A DNA stretch of 64,000 nt, from contig JALJPB010000007.1 of the NCBI GenBank assembly GCA_022969175.1, positions 59,604-123,603 of the forward strand, given 5' to 3'. Shown here piece by piece: positions 34,724 through 43,268 of the stretch. Numbering within the stretch: the stretch's first letter is position 1; each line of letters begins with the position of its first letter. A program made the translations under genes and the position numbers. The notes beneath the pieces were generated by a model. The model ran no database searches. It was not told where the DNA came from and saw nothing but the letters and a program-made list of their open reading frames with translations. This DNA is from Colwellia sp. (GTDB lineage Bacteria > Pseudomonadota > Gammaproteobacteria > Enterobacterales > Alteromonadaceae).

Positions 34724-36208
34724 ATGACCAGTGAAACCAATAACCAGCAAAAACCACGCCTTAGTTTTTGGCAAATATGGAACGTTAGTTTTGGCTTTCT
34801 TGGCGTACAATTTGGCTTTGCCTTGCAAAATGCCAATGCCAGTAGAATATTATCTGACTTAGGCGCAGATCTACACTCTCTTTCGTTATTCTGGTTAGTA
34901 GCCCCTATTATGGGTTTACTTATCCAACCTATTGTAGGCTCTGCCTCTGATAAAACATGGAATCGCCTAGGCAGGCGTACTCCTTATATCTTAGCGGGTG
35001 GTATTGCTGCAGCTATAGGTATGATGTTAATGCCAAATTCAGCAACTTTAGCAAGTTTCATCACGCCATTAATTTTTGGCGCTATGATGTTAGCCATTAT
35101 GGACGCTTCGTTTAATTTAGCCTTTCAGCCCTTTCGTGCTCTAGTGTCTGATATGGTGCCAAGTGAGCAGCGAACCATTGGTTACTCTATTCAATCTTTT
35201 TTAATCAACATTGGTGCAGTATTAGGCTCTATTTTACCTTTTGTCTTAACCAATGTCGTTGGTATAGAAAATACAGCGAATGCTGGAGAAGTTGCACCTT
35301 CAGTAATTTGGGCATTCTATATAGGGGCGACTGTGATGCTAGGCTCGGTATTATGGACGGTATTTAAAACCAAAGAATATGCTCCAGGCAACAACGGTTT
35401 ACCCGAATTAGAGCTGGATAAAAACGAGGAAAGCTTCAGCCAAAAGCTTACTGGATTTTTTGCATTAATGAAAACCATGCCCAAAACGATGAAACAATTA
35501 GCCATAGTACAGTTTTTCTCATGGTTTGCTTTGTTCATTATGTGGGTTTATACCATGCCAGCTATCAGCCAACATATTTGGGGAATTGAAGCTAAATGGT
35601 TTGATCCAAGCTACCTTGAATCGATTACTGTAATACCAAAAGAAATAGCCTTGGCAAAAGGCACTGCAGGTGATTGGGTCGGCATAATTTTCGCTGCATA
35701 TTCTTTATTTGCCGCAATTTCCTCGCTGTTTCTAGCAAAGGTAGCTAATAAAATCGGACGAAAATTAACATATTCACTTTCTTTATTAGCAGGTGGCATC
35801 GGCTATTTAAGCATTATGTTTATCCAAAATTCAGAGCCGACATTAGTTAATTTATTGATCACTCAAATTGAAGTGCCTAAAGGTGCCGTTTCACTATTTT
35901 TACCTATGGTGGGTATTGGCATGGCATGGGCCGCTATTCTTGCTATGCCCTATGCAATATTGGCGGGTTCACTGCCAGCTAAACAGACAGGTGTTTACAT
36001 GGGCATATTTAACTTCACCATTGCTGCACCACAAATTATTTCGGGTATATTTGCCGGTTGGATATTAACCTCAGTATTCGATAATCAGGCAATTTATATT
36101 ATTATGTTAGCTGGGATTTCTATGGTATTGGCCGCCGCTTCTGTGGTATTTATTAAAGAAGGTGAGGAACAGGATATTGCCGTTAAAGTGGAGAGTTTAA
36201 ATACTTAA
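34724..36208 (+). CDS. MFS sugar transporter, SLC45/maltose-carrier-like
   Basis: A 494-residue inner-membrane carrier with about 12 hydrophobic helices. Signatures are SFWQIWNVSFGFLGVQFGFALQ at the start, GLLIQPIVGSASDKTWNRLGRRTPYILAGG (MFS loop 2-3 motif with D and RxGRR), and SLFLAKVANKIGRKLTY. The opening and the PIVGSASD motif are typical of the sucrose/maltose carriers of the SLC45-like group common in Alteromonadales maltodextrin loci. The frame is open from a TTG at 34715, but ATG 34724 with AAAGAG upstream is preferred. It probably moves maltose or short maltodextrins into the cytoplasm for the GH13 alpha-glucosidase. Confidence 0.88.
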   Translation: MTSETNNQQKPRLSFWQIWNVSFGFLGVQFGFALQNANASRILSDLGADLHSLSLFWLVAPIMGLLIQPIVGSASDKTWNRLGRRTPYILAGGIAAAIGMMLMPNSATLASFITPLIFGAMMLAIMDASFNLAFQPFRALVSDMVPSEQRTIGYSIQSFLINIGAVLGSILPFVLTNVVGIENTANAGEVAPSVIWAFYIGATVMLGSVLWTVFKTKEYAPGNNGLPELELDKNEESFSQKLTGFFALMKTMPKTMKQLAIVQFFSWFALFIMWVYTMPAISQHIWGIEAKWFDPSYLESITVIPKEIALAKGTAGDWVGIIFAAYSLFAAISSLFLAKVANKIGRKLTYSLSLLAGGIGYLSIMFIQNSEPTLVNLLITQIEVPKGAVSLFLPMVGIGMAWAAILAMPYAILAGSLPAKQTGVYMGIFNFTIAAPQIISGIFAGWILTSVFDNQAIYIIMLAGISMVLAAASVVFIKEGEEQDIAVKVESLNT

Positions 36209-36265
36209 CATAGCTAACATAGAGAATATAACTAACATAGCTGGCCAGAGAATTCTAAAACACTA

Positions 36266-36288
36266 AAGGGGCATTAAGCCCCTTTTCT
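36266..36288 (+). terminator. Intrinsic terminator after the transporter gene
   Basis: AAGGGGC and GCCCCTT form a 7-bp stem with the loop ATTAA, followed by TTCTT. It separates the transporter gene from the convergent regulator gene. Confidence 0.8.
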
Positions 36289-36330
36289 TCACCTATAACT
36301 TTTATCACTAACGGTAAAAGTTAATGATCA

Positions 36331-37353
36331 TCAACAGCCACAAGATTTTCTGATCACTAACTCAGGCTTTATCAAGTTCGTTTTCACCTGATTACCGGCA
36401 ATAAGTTCAAGTAAACTATCAACCAATAACTCACCAGCTAATTGAGTATCTTGTTTCACCGTCGTTAGTGGCGGAAAAGTTAAACTAGCAACGGCAATGT
36501 CGTCAAAACCGACCACCGCTACTTGATCTGGTATTTTAATGCCCTGCTCTTGTAAAGCTCGCATAGTGCCTATGGCGATTAAGTCGCTGGCCGCGCAAAT
36601 AGCATCAAATTGTTCACCACTGGCAAGAAGTTTACTGGCGGCACGATAACCCGCTTCTTCGGTATACAAGGCATTAAACTGTATTTTTTCATTTATCGGT
36701 AAATTATTTTCTTTTAGTGCTTGGCAATGTCCTTTGTAACGGTCAAAAAACTCAGGGGCATGAGTTGAGGCACTGCCTAAAAAGGCCAACTGCTTATACC
36801 CTTGATCAATGACATGTTGAGTTATTTCCTTACCACCTTGGAAATTATCACAGCCAATTGACACCAAAGGTAGTCCTTCAACCTCTGCCCCCCAACGGAC
36901 AAAATGAGTACCTTGCTCAGTAAGTTGTACTAGCTTTTCTTCAAAATCGACAAAGTCACCATAACCAAGCAAGATTAAACCATCGGCTTTATTGCTGTCT
37001 TCAAAGTCGGCATGCCAGTCATTACTCGCTTGCTGAAAAGAGACTAATAGATCGTAGCCTTTTTTAGAGCAAGCTCGGGTAATACTACCTAACATAGAAA
37101 GAAAAAATGGATTGATTGCTGAATCGTCAGTAGTTGGATCTTCAAACAATAACAAAGCAATGGTATCACTTTGCTGTGATCGTAAATTACTGGCATTTTT
37201 ATCCACTTTGTAATTTAACTCTTTGGCAATCGCTTGAATTTTTTGTCGTGTTTCTTCGTTAACTAATGGGCTATTTCGCAGCGCCCTTGACACGGTAGAC
37301 TGAGAGACACCTGCTTGGTATGCAATATCAAATGAAGTCGCTTTTTCTTTCAA
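36331..37353 (-). CDS. LacI family transcriptional regulator
   Basis: A 340-residue repressor-type regulator. The N-terminal helix-turn-helix reads TSFDIAYQAGVSQSTVSRALRNSPLVNEETR with the hinge helix NLRSQQSD. A periplasmic-binding-protein-like ligand domain follows (IALLLFEDP, CDNFQGGKEITQHVID, AICAASDLIAIGTMRAL, VVGFDDIAVASLTFPPLTTVKQD). The end KSCGC is usual in the family. The start is TTG at 37353 with AAGG 8 bp before it. The gene sits at the end of the maltodextrin cluster and is the obvious candidate to bind the TGnATACGTATnCA sites; none is found in front of its own gene, so it is probably not autoregulated by that site. The inducer is likely maltose or a maltodextrin (inferred). 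Confidence 0.9.
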   Translation of the reverse strand: MKEKATSFDIAYQAGVSQSTVSRALRNSPLVNEETRQKIQAIAKELNYKVDKNASNLRSQQSDTIALLLFEDPTTDDSAINPFFLSMLGSITRACSKKGYDLLVSFQQASNDWHADFEDSNKADGLILLGYGDFVDFEEKLVQLTEQGTHFVRWGAEVEGLPLVSIGCDNFQGGKEITQHVIDQGYKQLAFLGSASTHAPEFFDRYKGHCQALKENNLPINEKIQFNALYTEEAGYRAASKLLASGEQFDAICAASDLIAIGTMRALQEQGIKIPDQVAVVGFDDIAVASLTFPPLTTVKQDTQLAGELLVDSLLELIAGNQVKTNLIKPELVIRKSCGC

Positions 37354-37441
37354 AATATTAGCCTTAATACACCAGTCAAAAACACGATAACCAAGAATAT
37401 ACCTGCTCGATTTAGAAAGAAAGCAACAAATACAAAAAAGC

Positions 37442-37612
37442 CTAAGTATTTATGCAATTAGGATTCATAAGTAATTTGAAATAGTAGTCGGGATAAATAT
37501 TATCACCGTTTGGGAAAGGCTGATTTTTATCTTTCTCATTAACTATCAACAAAGTAAACATCACTTTAATGTCAGCATTATCAACAATATAACATAAAAA
37601 CCACAGTCCCAT
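37442..37612 (-). CDS. Small protein of unknown function, 56 aa
   Basis: A short minus-strand ORF beginning MGLWFLCYIVDNADIKVMF, with a hydrophobic start and a polar C-terminal half (NEKDKNQPFPNGDNIYPDYY). A GGAG ribosome site lies 6 bp before the ATG at 37612. At its end, a CCTAA...TTAGG stem overlaps the last codons and is followed by TTTTTT on the minus strand, so the unit has both translation and termination signals. A longer in-frame GTG start at 37660 has no ribosome site. I do not recognise a family; it may be a remnant of a larger protein. Confidence 0.45.
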   Translation of the reverse strand: MGLWFLCYIVDNADIKVMFTLLIVNEKDKNQPFPNGDNIYPDYYFKLLMNPNCINT

Positions 37613-37744
37613 CAAAAACTCCAATATATTTAAATAGATACTGATAAACCTACTAGTCACTAGGGTTGAACTTGACAGTTAGTAGCGATACCATTGACTG
37701 GAATTTACCTAGCTAGGTTACCTTATGAATACCCAAGGAATGTT

Positions 37745-38494
37745 ATGAAAAATGGACTAATTATAACCCTTTCAATAGGTTTACTTGTTTCGGCAGGACT
37801 ATATTTTAAAGAATTGAATAACTCACCTTCTTTTGTGAAAATAGAAGACTCAAACATTTTCGATGATAAGAAAGATAAAAGAGCAAGCACTCAAATCTCC
37901 CCTTTCACAGCAGAGTATTTAAATGTAAGCGTAAATAATAATACTATCGATACCGATATGGCTACTACTGCACATCATGAGGAATTAAGTAAACCCTCTC
38001 AAATACCAACAGATATTAAGGCAAAACTTTGCCTATCAGACTCAGCTAAAGATAGATGCGAAATAAATTTCGCTATCGATTTTATTAAAGAAATTTTTGA
38101 TGCAGATAGTGGTCACTTAAAAAGTGATGAGATCGCAGCGATTATAACGAGCGCTAATTATAATGAAGTCTTAGAAGAACTTTCTTTAAGTCAAAAATCA
38201 GATGACGTTTATCTCAGACAATCTGATTACAACATTGAGTTGAGTAACATTGTCTCTGAAATTAATGATTTAACAAGTTCAGGGGTATTTTGTAATGAAC
38301 AAGTTTGTGGGGCTAGCATTCAATACCAAGACAGTGAATCGGTAGATACCTTTAAGAAACGTTTCTTCCAAGGTAAAAAGGGTAAAGGCAACATATTTAT
38401 TACCGAGGTACCAAAAACAGACGATCAATATGCTGAAATGAGATTATTTTTCTTACCTGGAATTACGGCACCAATCACTACTCGTATAAAGTAA
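37745..38494 (+). CDS. Membrane-anchored periplasmic protein of unknown function
   Basis: A 249-residue protein with an N-terminal hydrophobic segment (residues 4-21, GLIITLSIGLLVSAGLYF) and a polar remainder. It contains four Cys outside the anchor in two local pairs (KLCLSDSAKDRC; FCNEQVCG), consistent with disulfides in the periplasm. The start at 37745 is chosen because AAGGA stands 5 bp upstream and the anchor begins there, although the frame is open to 37694. It is monocistronic, convergent with cnoX. No family is recognised. Confidence 0.7.
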   Translation: MKNGLIITLSIGLLVSAGLYFKELNNSPSFVKIEDSNIFDDKKDKRASTQISPFTAEYLNVSVNNNTIDTDMATTAHHEELSKPSQIPTDIKAKLCLSDSAKDRCEINFAIDFIKEIFDADSGHLKSDEIAAIITSANYNEVLEELSLSQKSDDVYLRQSDYNIELSNIVSEINDLTSSGVFCNEQVCGASIQYQDSESVDTFKKRFFQGKKGKGNIFITEVPKTDDQYAEMRLFFLPGITAPITTRIK

Positions 38495-38588
38495 CCGTTA
38501 GGTCTCTTTAGCAATAGAGAATTGCATGGGTGCAGCGCTAAACTGCACCAATGTAAGACAATATGTGTAAGTCCAGCACAACTTTGGA

Positions 38589-39437
38589 CTAATACATTAA
38601 GGTATAAAGCTTACGGCGAAACTTTAATGCCAGTGGATCACCTTCGGGCAATACTTTTAATACATCTAATAACAGCTGTTTGCTAATAGCATCGGTATTA
38701 TCCTTTTGCACTAATCTAAAAAGTATAGTTAATGCCTCCTCTGAGCGGTTAACTTGGTTATACTGTGTAGCTAGCTGGTGCTGTAATTCAATATTATCTG
38801 GATCAGTTGCAAGCTGTTCTTCTAAAGCTTGAATTTCTGGAGAGTTAGCAGCTTGACTGGCTAATTCGAGCTTGGCGACCAAGCTTTGATAAACACTGTC
38901 TTGGTCAATCATTTTAATGCTAGCTAACAGAGTTTCAGCTTCAGCTGTTTTACCGGTAAGAATATAAACTTCAATAAGCACAAATTTAATATCGGCACGT
39001 TCACTGTCTATTTGATACGCTTGAGATATAACGGTGAATGCTTCTTTAACATTTTTTTCTATTAACAATTGCTGAGCTTGAACGAGTAAATCGTCTTCCG
39101 GTTTAGGCAGATACTTTGCTAAAAACTCATCAATAGACTCATCTGTTTGTGGCCCAGTTAAGCCATCAAGGGGTTGGCCATCTTTAACCAAGACCGCAGT
39201 AGGCAAGCTTTGCACACCAAATTGCTGGGCAATTTCTTGTTGGCTTTGACAATCAACCGTTGCCAAAATCATAGTATCTGCGGCCAATGTTAATTTATCG
39301 GCTAATTTATTTTTTAACTCAACACTTTCAGGTACTTGCGCTGCCCAAAAGTCGACTAGAATTAATTTGTTTTTTGATCCCTCGATAATAACCTGTTGGA
39401 AATTTTCTAAGGTAATGGCAACGATATTTGAGTTCAC
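38589..39437 (-). CDS. cnoX: Co-chaperone YbbN/CnoX, thioredoxin-TPR protein
   Basis: A 282-residue cytoplasmic protein with an N-terminal thioredoxin fold (LVDFWAAQVPES, VDCQSQQEIAQQFGVQSLPTAVLVKDGQPLDGLTG) and a C-terminal TPR region from about residue 120 on. The thioredoxin active-site CxxC is absent (WAAQVPES), as in the CnoX family, which acts as a holdase and can hand clients to GroEL and DnaK. Size matches E. coli CnoX (284). It is downstream of uppP on the same strand. Confidence 0.88.
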   Translation of the reverse strand: MNSNIVAITLENFQQVIIEGSKNKLILVDFWAAQVPESVELKNKLADKLTLAADTMILATVDCQSQQEIAQQFGVQSLPTAVLVKDGQPLDGLTGPQTDESIDEFLAKYLPKPEDDLLVQAQQLLIEKNVKEAFTVISQAYQIDSERADIKFVLIEVYILTGKTAEAETLLASIKMIDQDSVYQSLVAKLELASQAANSPEIQALEEQLATDPDNIELQHQLATQYNQVNRSEEALTILFRLVQKDNTDAISKQLLLDVLKVLPEGDPLALKFRRKLYTLMY

Positions 39438-39512
39438 AAGCTGTCCTGCATTTTAATTTTAACTTCACTAATATATATAATATTTTGGGGTTTGCCATAT
39501 CACTTACAAGGG

Positions 39513-40355
39513 CTAAACCAAAATAAACCACAAAAGACCAATTCCTAGCAACAAACGATAAATAACAAATGGCATCATACCAATTTTATCTAACAATATA
39601 AGAAAGTAGTGAATACAGGCATAAGCACAAACAAACGATAAACTACAACCTAAAATCATTGAAAACCAATCAACCCCTTCGGTTGAAAGTACCAGTTTTA
39701 AGGAAAGGTAACTGCCCGCCATGGCAATAGCCGGAATAGATAATAAAAAAGAAAAACGAGCAGCATTTTCTCTACTTAGTCCTAACATCAAACCAATGGT
39801 CATAGTGATACCTGAACGTGAGGTACCAGGTATTAAGGCAATCGCTTGTGCTAATCCAATTAACATTGCACCTTTAAAACCTAATTGTTCAAAACTTTTA
39901 TGTTGATTCGGTAATCGTTTACCTGCTTTTATATCGGCATAACCAAGTAATACACCAAACAACAAGGTAGTCACGGCAATAACTAACGCTGTTCGTAAAT
40001 TATCTTCAATAAAGTCTTTACCTAATAAACCAAATAATCCCGCAGGAATAGTGGCAAATAAAATCCACCAAGCGAGTTTGCCATCAAATATTTGTTGGGC
40101 GGTTTTTCCTTCGTTCTTGCCTACCGAGCTATTTAGCGTACCAAACCAAGCAACAGCCATATTGCCAACCTCTTGACGATAATACAGCACAACAGCCAGT
40201 AAAGTACCAACATGAACAGCAACATCAAAAGCTAAACCTTGATCGTTCCAACCCAAAATGGCTGATGGCAAAATTAAATGCGCCGAGCTTGAAATAGGCA
40301 GAAACTCAGTGAGGCCTTGCAAAATTGCCAGAATAATTATTTCGATAGTTGTCAT
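39513..40355 (-). CDS. uppP: Undecaprenyl-diphosphate phosphatase
   Basis: A 280-residue inner-membrane enzyme that converts undecaprenyl diphosphate to the monophosphate carrier lipid for cell-wall synthesis; known also as BacA. Conserved motifs are visible: [15 protein letters not shown] (residues 15-29, with Glu17 and Ser in the active site) and [35 protein letters not shown] (about 170-205) with the key Arg. There are about seven membrane segments. Its start lies 2 bp after the folK stop, so it is cotranscribed with folB and folK. Confidence 0.95.
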   Translation of the reverse strand: MTTIEIIILAILQGLTEFLPISSSAHLILPSAILGWNDQGLAFDVAVHVGTLLAVVLYYRQEVGNMAVAWFGTLNSSVGKNEGKTAQQIFDGKLAWWILFATIPAGLFGLLGKDFIEDNLRTALVIAVTTLLFGVLLGYADIKAGKRLPNQHKSFEQLGFKGAMLIGLAQAIALIPGTSRSGITMTIGLMLGLSRENAARFSFLLSIPAIAMAGSYLSLKLVLSTEGVDWFSMILGCSLSFVCAYACIHYFLILLDKIGMMPFVIYRLLLGIGLLWFILV

Positions 40356-40356
40356 G

Positions 40357-40848
40357 TTATTGTTGCCAGTTTAATGGCACTTTCCTTAGATGTTGGCTGG
40401 CTTTATCGTAGTTTTGCCATAATTGTTGATAGCTAATATTTAATATTGGGTGCATTAATTTTGGCGCAACTTCAGCTAAAGGCCATAAGACAAAAGCATT
40501 CTTAGTTATTTCATCTCTAGGTAATTGTGCAGGGCTTTGACAAATTAAGTCATCAAAAAGCAGTAAATCTAGGTCTAAAGTTCGTGGACTATATTTTTTA
40601 GCATCTAGGCTACGCCCATGAGCAAATTCAATGACTCGCAATTGTTCAGCAACTTGTTCAACACTGTGGGTTGTTGTAATACCGATAACGAGATTATAAA
40701 AAGCAGCACCAGAAAAACCAATGGCTTCGCTTTCAAATAACGACGACAACGTTAGTTGACCATATACTTTAGCTAAAGCAGATAATCCAGCGTTAACATA
40801 ATGCTCTCGCTCAACATTACTACCAAGTGAAATATAAATTTGTGCCAT
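40357..40848 (-). CDS. folK: 6-hydroxymethyl-7,8-dihydropterin pyrophosphokinase
   Basis: A 163-residue folate-pathway enzyme. It has [13 protein letters not shown] at the start, FYNLVIGI, and the HPPK signature region [24 protein letters not shown] (catalytic Arg and the DLD magnesium-binding aspartates). It transfers diphosphate from ATP to the pterin. The stop/start overlap with folB (base 40848 shared) and 2-bp gap to uppP support a folB-folK-uppP operon. Confidence 0.95.
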   Translation of the reverse strand: MAQIYISLGSNVEREHYVNAGLSALAKVYGQLTLSSLFESEAIGFSGAAFYNLVIGITTTHSVEQVAEQLRVIEFAHGRSLDAKKYSPRTLDLDLLLFDDLICQSPAQLPRDEITKNAFVLWPLAEVAPKLMHPILNISYQQLWQNYDKASQHLRKVPLNWQQ

Positions 40849-41204
40849 TAACTTTGGCTACCACGTTCAATTTCAACGCCAACAGTAAAAGCATTATGTA
40901 CTGCGCCCGGCTTGCCTATTTTTAATTTAAGCCATGGTATTTGATAACTATTGATTAAATATTCAGCCATACGTTCTGCTAAAGTTTCAATTAGATCAAC
41001 AGGATTTTCATTAGCGAAGGTATTAATAGCGGTAGAAATTTCGGCATAATCTAAGGTTTTAGCCAATTCATCATTTTTTGCGGCTTTGGCAGTATCCCAG
41101 CCCATCACCAGATCAATAACCAATGTTTGTTTAATTTCTTTTTCCCAAGCAAAAAAACCTATCGTGGTTTGAATACTTAATCCTTCAATAAAAACTTTAT
41201 CCAT
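40848..41204 (-). CDS. folB: Dihydroneopterin aldolase
   Basis: A 118-residue protein starting MDKVFIEGLSIQTTIGFFAWE, the usual FolB opening, with KTLDYAEISTAINTF, LIETLAERMAEYLI (conserved Glu) and KIGKPGAVHNAFTVGVEIER (conserved Lys). It converts dihydroneopterin to hydroxymethyldihydropterin, the substrate of the adjacent folK product. It is divergent from plsY, the usual arrangement in gammaproteobacteria. Confidence 0.95.
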   Translation of the reverse strand: MDKVFIEGLSIQTTIGFFAWEKEIKQTLVIDLVMGWDTAKAAKNDELAKTLDYAEISTAINTFANENPVDLIETLAERMAEYLINSYQIPWLKLKIGKPGAVHNAFTVGVEIERGSQS

Positions 41205-41230
41205 GTTGCTCTTCTTAGATTGATATTATT

Positions 41231-41290
41231 TAATGGTCTGTACATTAATTTTAACAAATTTAATGGTCTGCACATTAATTTTAACAAATT
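41231..41290 (+). repeat. Two tandem 30-bp repeats in the folB/plsY promoter region
   Basis: Units at 41231-41260 and 41261-41290 are identical except for T/C at position 11 (GGTCTGTACATT against GGTCTGCACATT). A partial third start follows. The exact 30-bp period (three helical turns) in a divergent promoter could be regulatory or a recent duplication. Confidence 0.85.
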
Positions 41291-41439
41291 AAATGGCGAG
41301 TTTACCTGTGCAGGTGTAGAAAAACTAGTGAAGTACGCGATACAATAGGAAATGTATAACTATTGCTCGATTTTTGTTCTAATAAAGCAATTATTTTAAT
41401 AAAAATCTTAAATAATAAAGGGACTATTCTATTTTCAGC

Positions 41440-42033
41440 TTGTTGTTAATATTAGCCATGGTTGTTTTGGCTTATCTTGTGGGTTCAATTTCCAGTGCTA
41501 TTTTAATATGTAAGTTGCTGGGCTTACCGGATCCCCGAACGACAGGCTCTAAAAACCCGGGCGCGACCAACGTTTTAAGGCTGAGTAATAAACTTACCGC
41601 TATATCCGTTTTAGTTTTTGATGTTTTAAAGGGTGGCTTGCCCGTTTGGGGCGCTTACTTTTTAGGCTTTGAGCCTTGGGCTTTAGGTATTATCGGTGTG
41701 GCTGCTTGTTTAGGCCATATGTACCCAATATTCTTTGACTTTAAAGGTGGTAAAGCGGTAGCCACGGCATTGGGAGTATTATTACCCTTAGGTTTTGGCC
41801 TTGGCGGTTTATTAATTATTACCTGGGTAGTAGTGGCAAAAATCACTCGATATTCGAGCTTAGCAGCAATAATTACTGTTTCATTGGCACCTTTATATAC
41901 TTGGTTATTAAAACCACTTTATGTTTACCCTGTTATTATGATCTCGGTACTCATTATTTTCCGGCACAAAGACAATATATACCGATTACTTAAGGGTGAA
42001 GAGAGCAAAATTTCTTCAACTAAGATCTTATAA
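41440..42033 (+). CDS. plsY: Glycerol-3-phosphate acyltransferase PlsY
   Basis: A 197-residue inner-membrane enzyme that acylates glycerol-3-phosphate from acyl-phosphate. The PlsY motifs are clear: [36 protein letters not shown] (motif 1), [21 protein letters not shown] (motif 2), and [14 protein letters not shown] at the end. The start is uncertain. TTG at 41440 is used; ATG at 41458 would cut the first helix. An ATT at 41431 has a better-placed GGGA 8 bp upstream but would be a very rare start codon. Confidence 0.93.
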   Translation: MLLILAMVVLAYLVGSISSAILICKLLGLPDPRTTGSKNPGATNVLRLSNKLTAISVLVFDVLKGGLPVWGAYFLGFEPWALGIIGVAACLGHMYPIFFDFKGGKAVATALGVLLPLGFGLGGLLIITWVVVAKITRYSSLAAIITVSLAPLYTWLLKPLYVYPVIMISVLIIFRHKDNIYRLLKGEESKISSTKIL

Positions 42034-42141
42034 CCGAGATTACAATGAGCATTATAATACTCACTTTACTGGCGTTTTTTACAAATCATACTTTATTGAT
42101 TTATTCTACTGAACATATTTTACTGAACAACTAGGACAACC

Positions 42142-43251
42142 ATGACATTTTTGAAAAACTCATCTTTACTTAGTTTTACCCTAAGTAGCTTTTTTATTTC
42201 ATCAGTACTTATTGCAAAAGTTAGTGCGATGGACTTCCCTCCGGCAAGTGTTAACGTGGTAACGGCTAAGATAGTGACCTTAACACCACTTGTCTCAGTA
42301 TCAGGCACAACCGTTAGCCAAAACGATTCAAAAATTGCTGCTGAAGTTTCGGGCCGCCTTGTCGATTTATCTCCCATTGGTGCAAGAGTTAATAAAGGTG
42401 ATATCTTAGCCAAAATTGATGACAAACATTTAAAAATTCAATACCGAGAACAACAAGCCAGTTTATTAAATGCTCAAACTCAATTGAATTTTTTAGAAAC
42501 AGAAGTCACTCGAAAAACAGCCTTAGTTTCAAAGAAGTTATCACCAAGAACAGAGTTAGACAAAACGGTATCCGAACGTGATGTTGCCAAAGGTGAGGTA
42601 CTCGCTGCCCAAGCCAGATTAGACCGTACAACTCAAAACTTAGACTACACAGAGGTTAAAGCGCCTTTTAGCGGTATTGTTGCTGCGCGTATTGCCAATT
42701 TAGGCGAATATATTGACAGTGGCAATGCCATTGTACGCTTGGTAGAAACAGCAAATACTGAAGCGTCGGTTTTTACCCCTATTGTCGCTTACCAATTTTT
42801 AACCCAATCAAAAGAATTATTAGTTGAGTCACCTTTAGGCCAAGGTTATGCCCCGATAAAAACGGTAATACCGGTCGCTGACAGCCGCTCTCATTTGATG
42901 GAAGTGCGCTTGGATATGTCAGGATTTAATTGGCCTATCGGTTTGAATTTCAAAACTAAAGTTGCGAGTGGGCCAAGTAAAGAAGCCTTAACTGTTCCTC
43001 GGGATGCCTTAGTTTTACGCCGAGAAGGCATCAGTATTTTTAGAATAAATAAAGATAATACCGCAGAGAAAATTCGAGTAACTGTAGGTATGGCTATGGA
43101 TGAATTAGTTGAAGTTATTGGCGGAGTTAAAGCTGGTGACCTCATTGTTATTCGTGGGGCAGAGCGGCTGAGCACAGGACAAGCTGTTCAAATTAAAGAT
43201 AACAATCAAGCCTTAATCTCTGGCTCAACAGCCGCTAAAGCTAATAAGTAA
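42142..43251 (+). CDS. RND efflux periplasmic adaptor (HlyD/AcrA family)
   Basis: A 369-residue adaptor with a signal peptide (about residues 1-29). It follows the membrane-fusion layout: first beta-barrel/lipoyl half (AEVSGRLVDLSPIGARVNKGDILAKID), a coiled-coil hairpin (about 95-155, AQTQLNFLETEVTRKTAL...LAAQARLDRTTQ), the second lipoyl half (YTEVKAPFSGIVAARIANLGEYID), then the membrane-proximal domain. It bridges the RND pump encoded 17 bp downstream to an outer-membrane channel, which is not encoded here. Confidence 0.9.
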   Translation: MTFLKNSSLLSFTLSSFFISSVLIAKVSAMDFPPASVNVVTAKIVTLTPLVSVSGTTVSQNDSKIAAEVSGRLVDLSPIGARVNKGDILAKIDDKHLKIQYREQQASLLNAQTQLNFLETEVTRKTALVSKKLSPRTELDKTVSERDVAKGEVLAAQARLDRTTQNLDYTEVKAPFSGIVAARIANLGEYIDSGNAIVRLVETANTEASVFTPIVAYQFLTQSKELLVESPLGQGYAPIKTVIPVADSRSHLMEVRLDMSGFNWPIGLNFKTKVASGPSKEALTVPRDALVLRREGISIFRINKDNTAEKIRVTVGMAMDELVEVIGGVKAGDLIVIRGAERLSTGQAVQIKDNNQALISGSTAAKANK

Positions 43252-43268
43252 AGAAGAATAACAAAACT

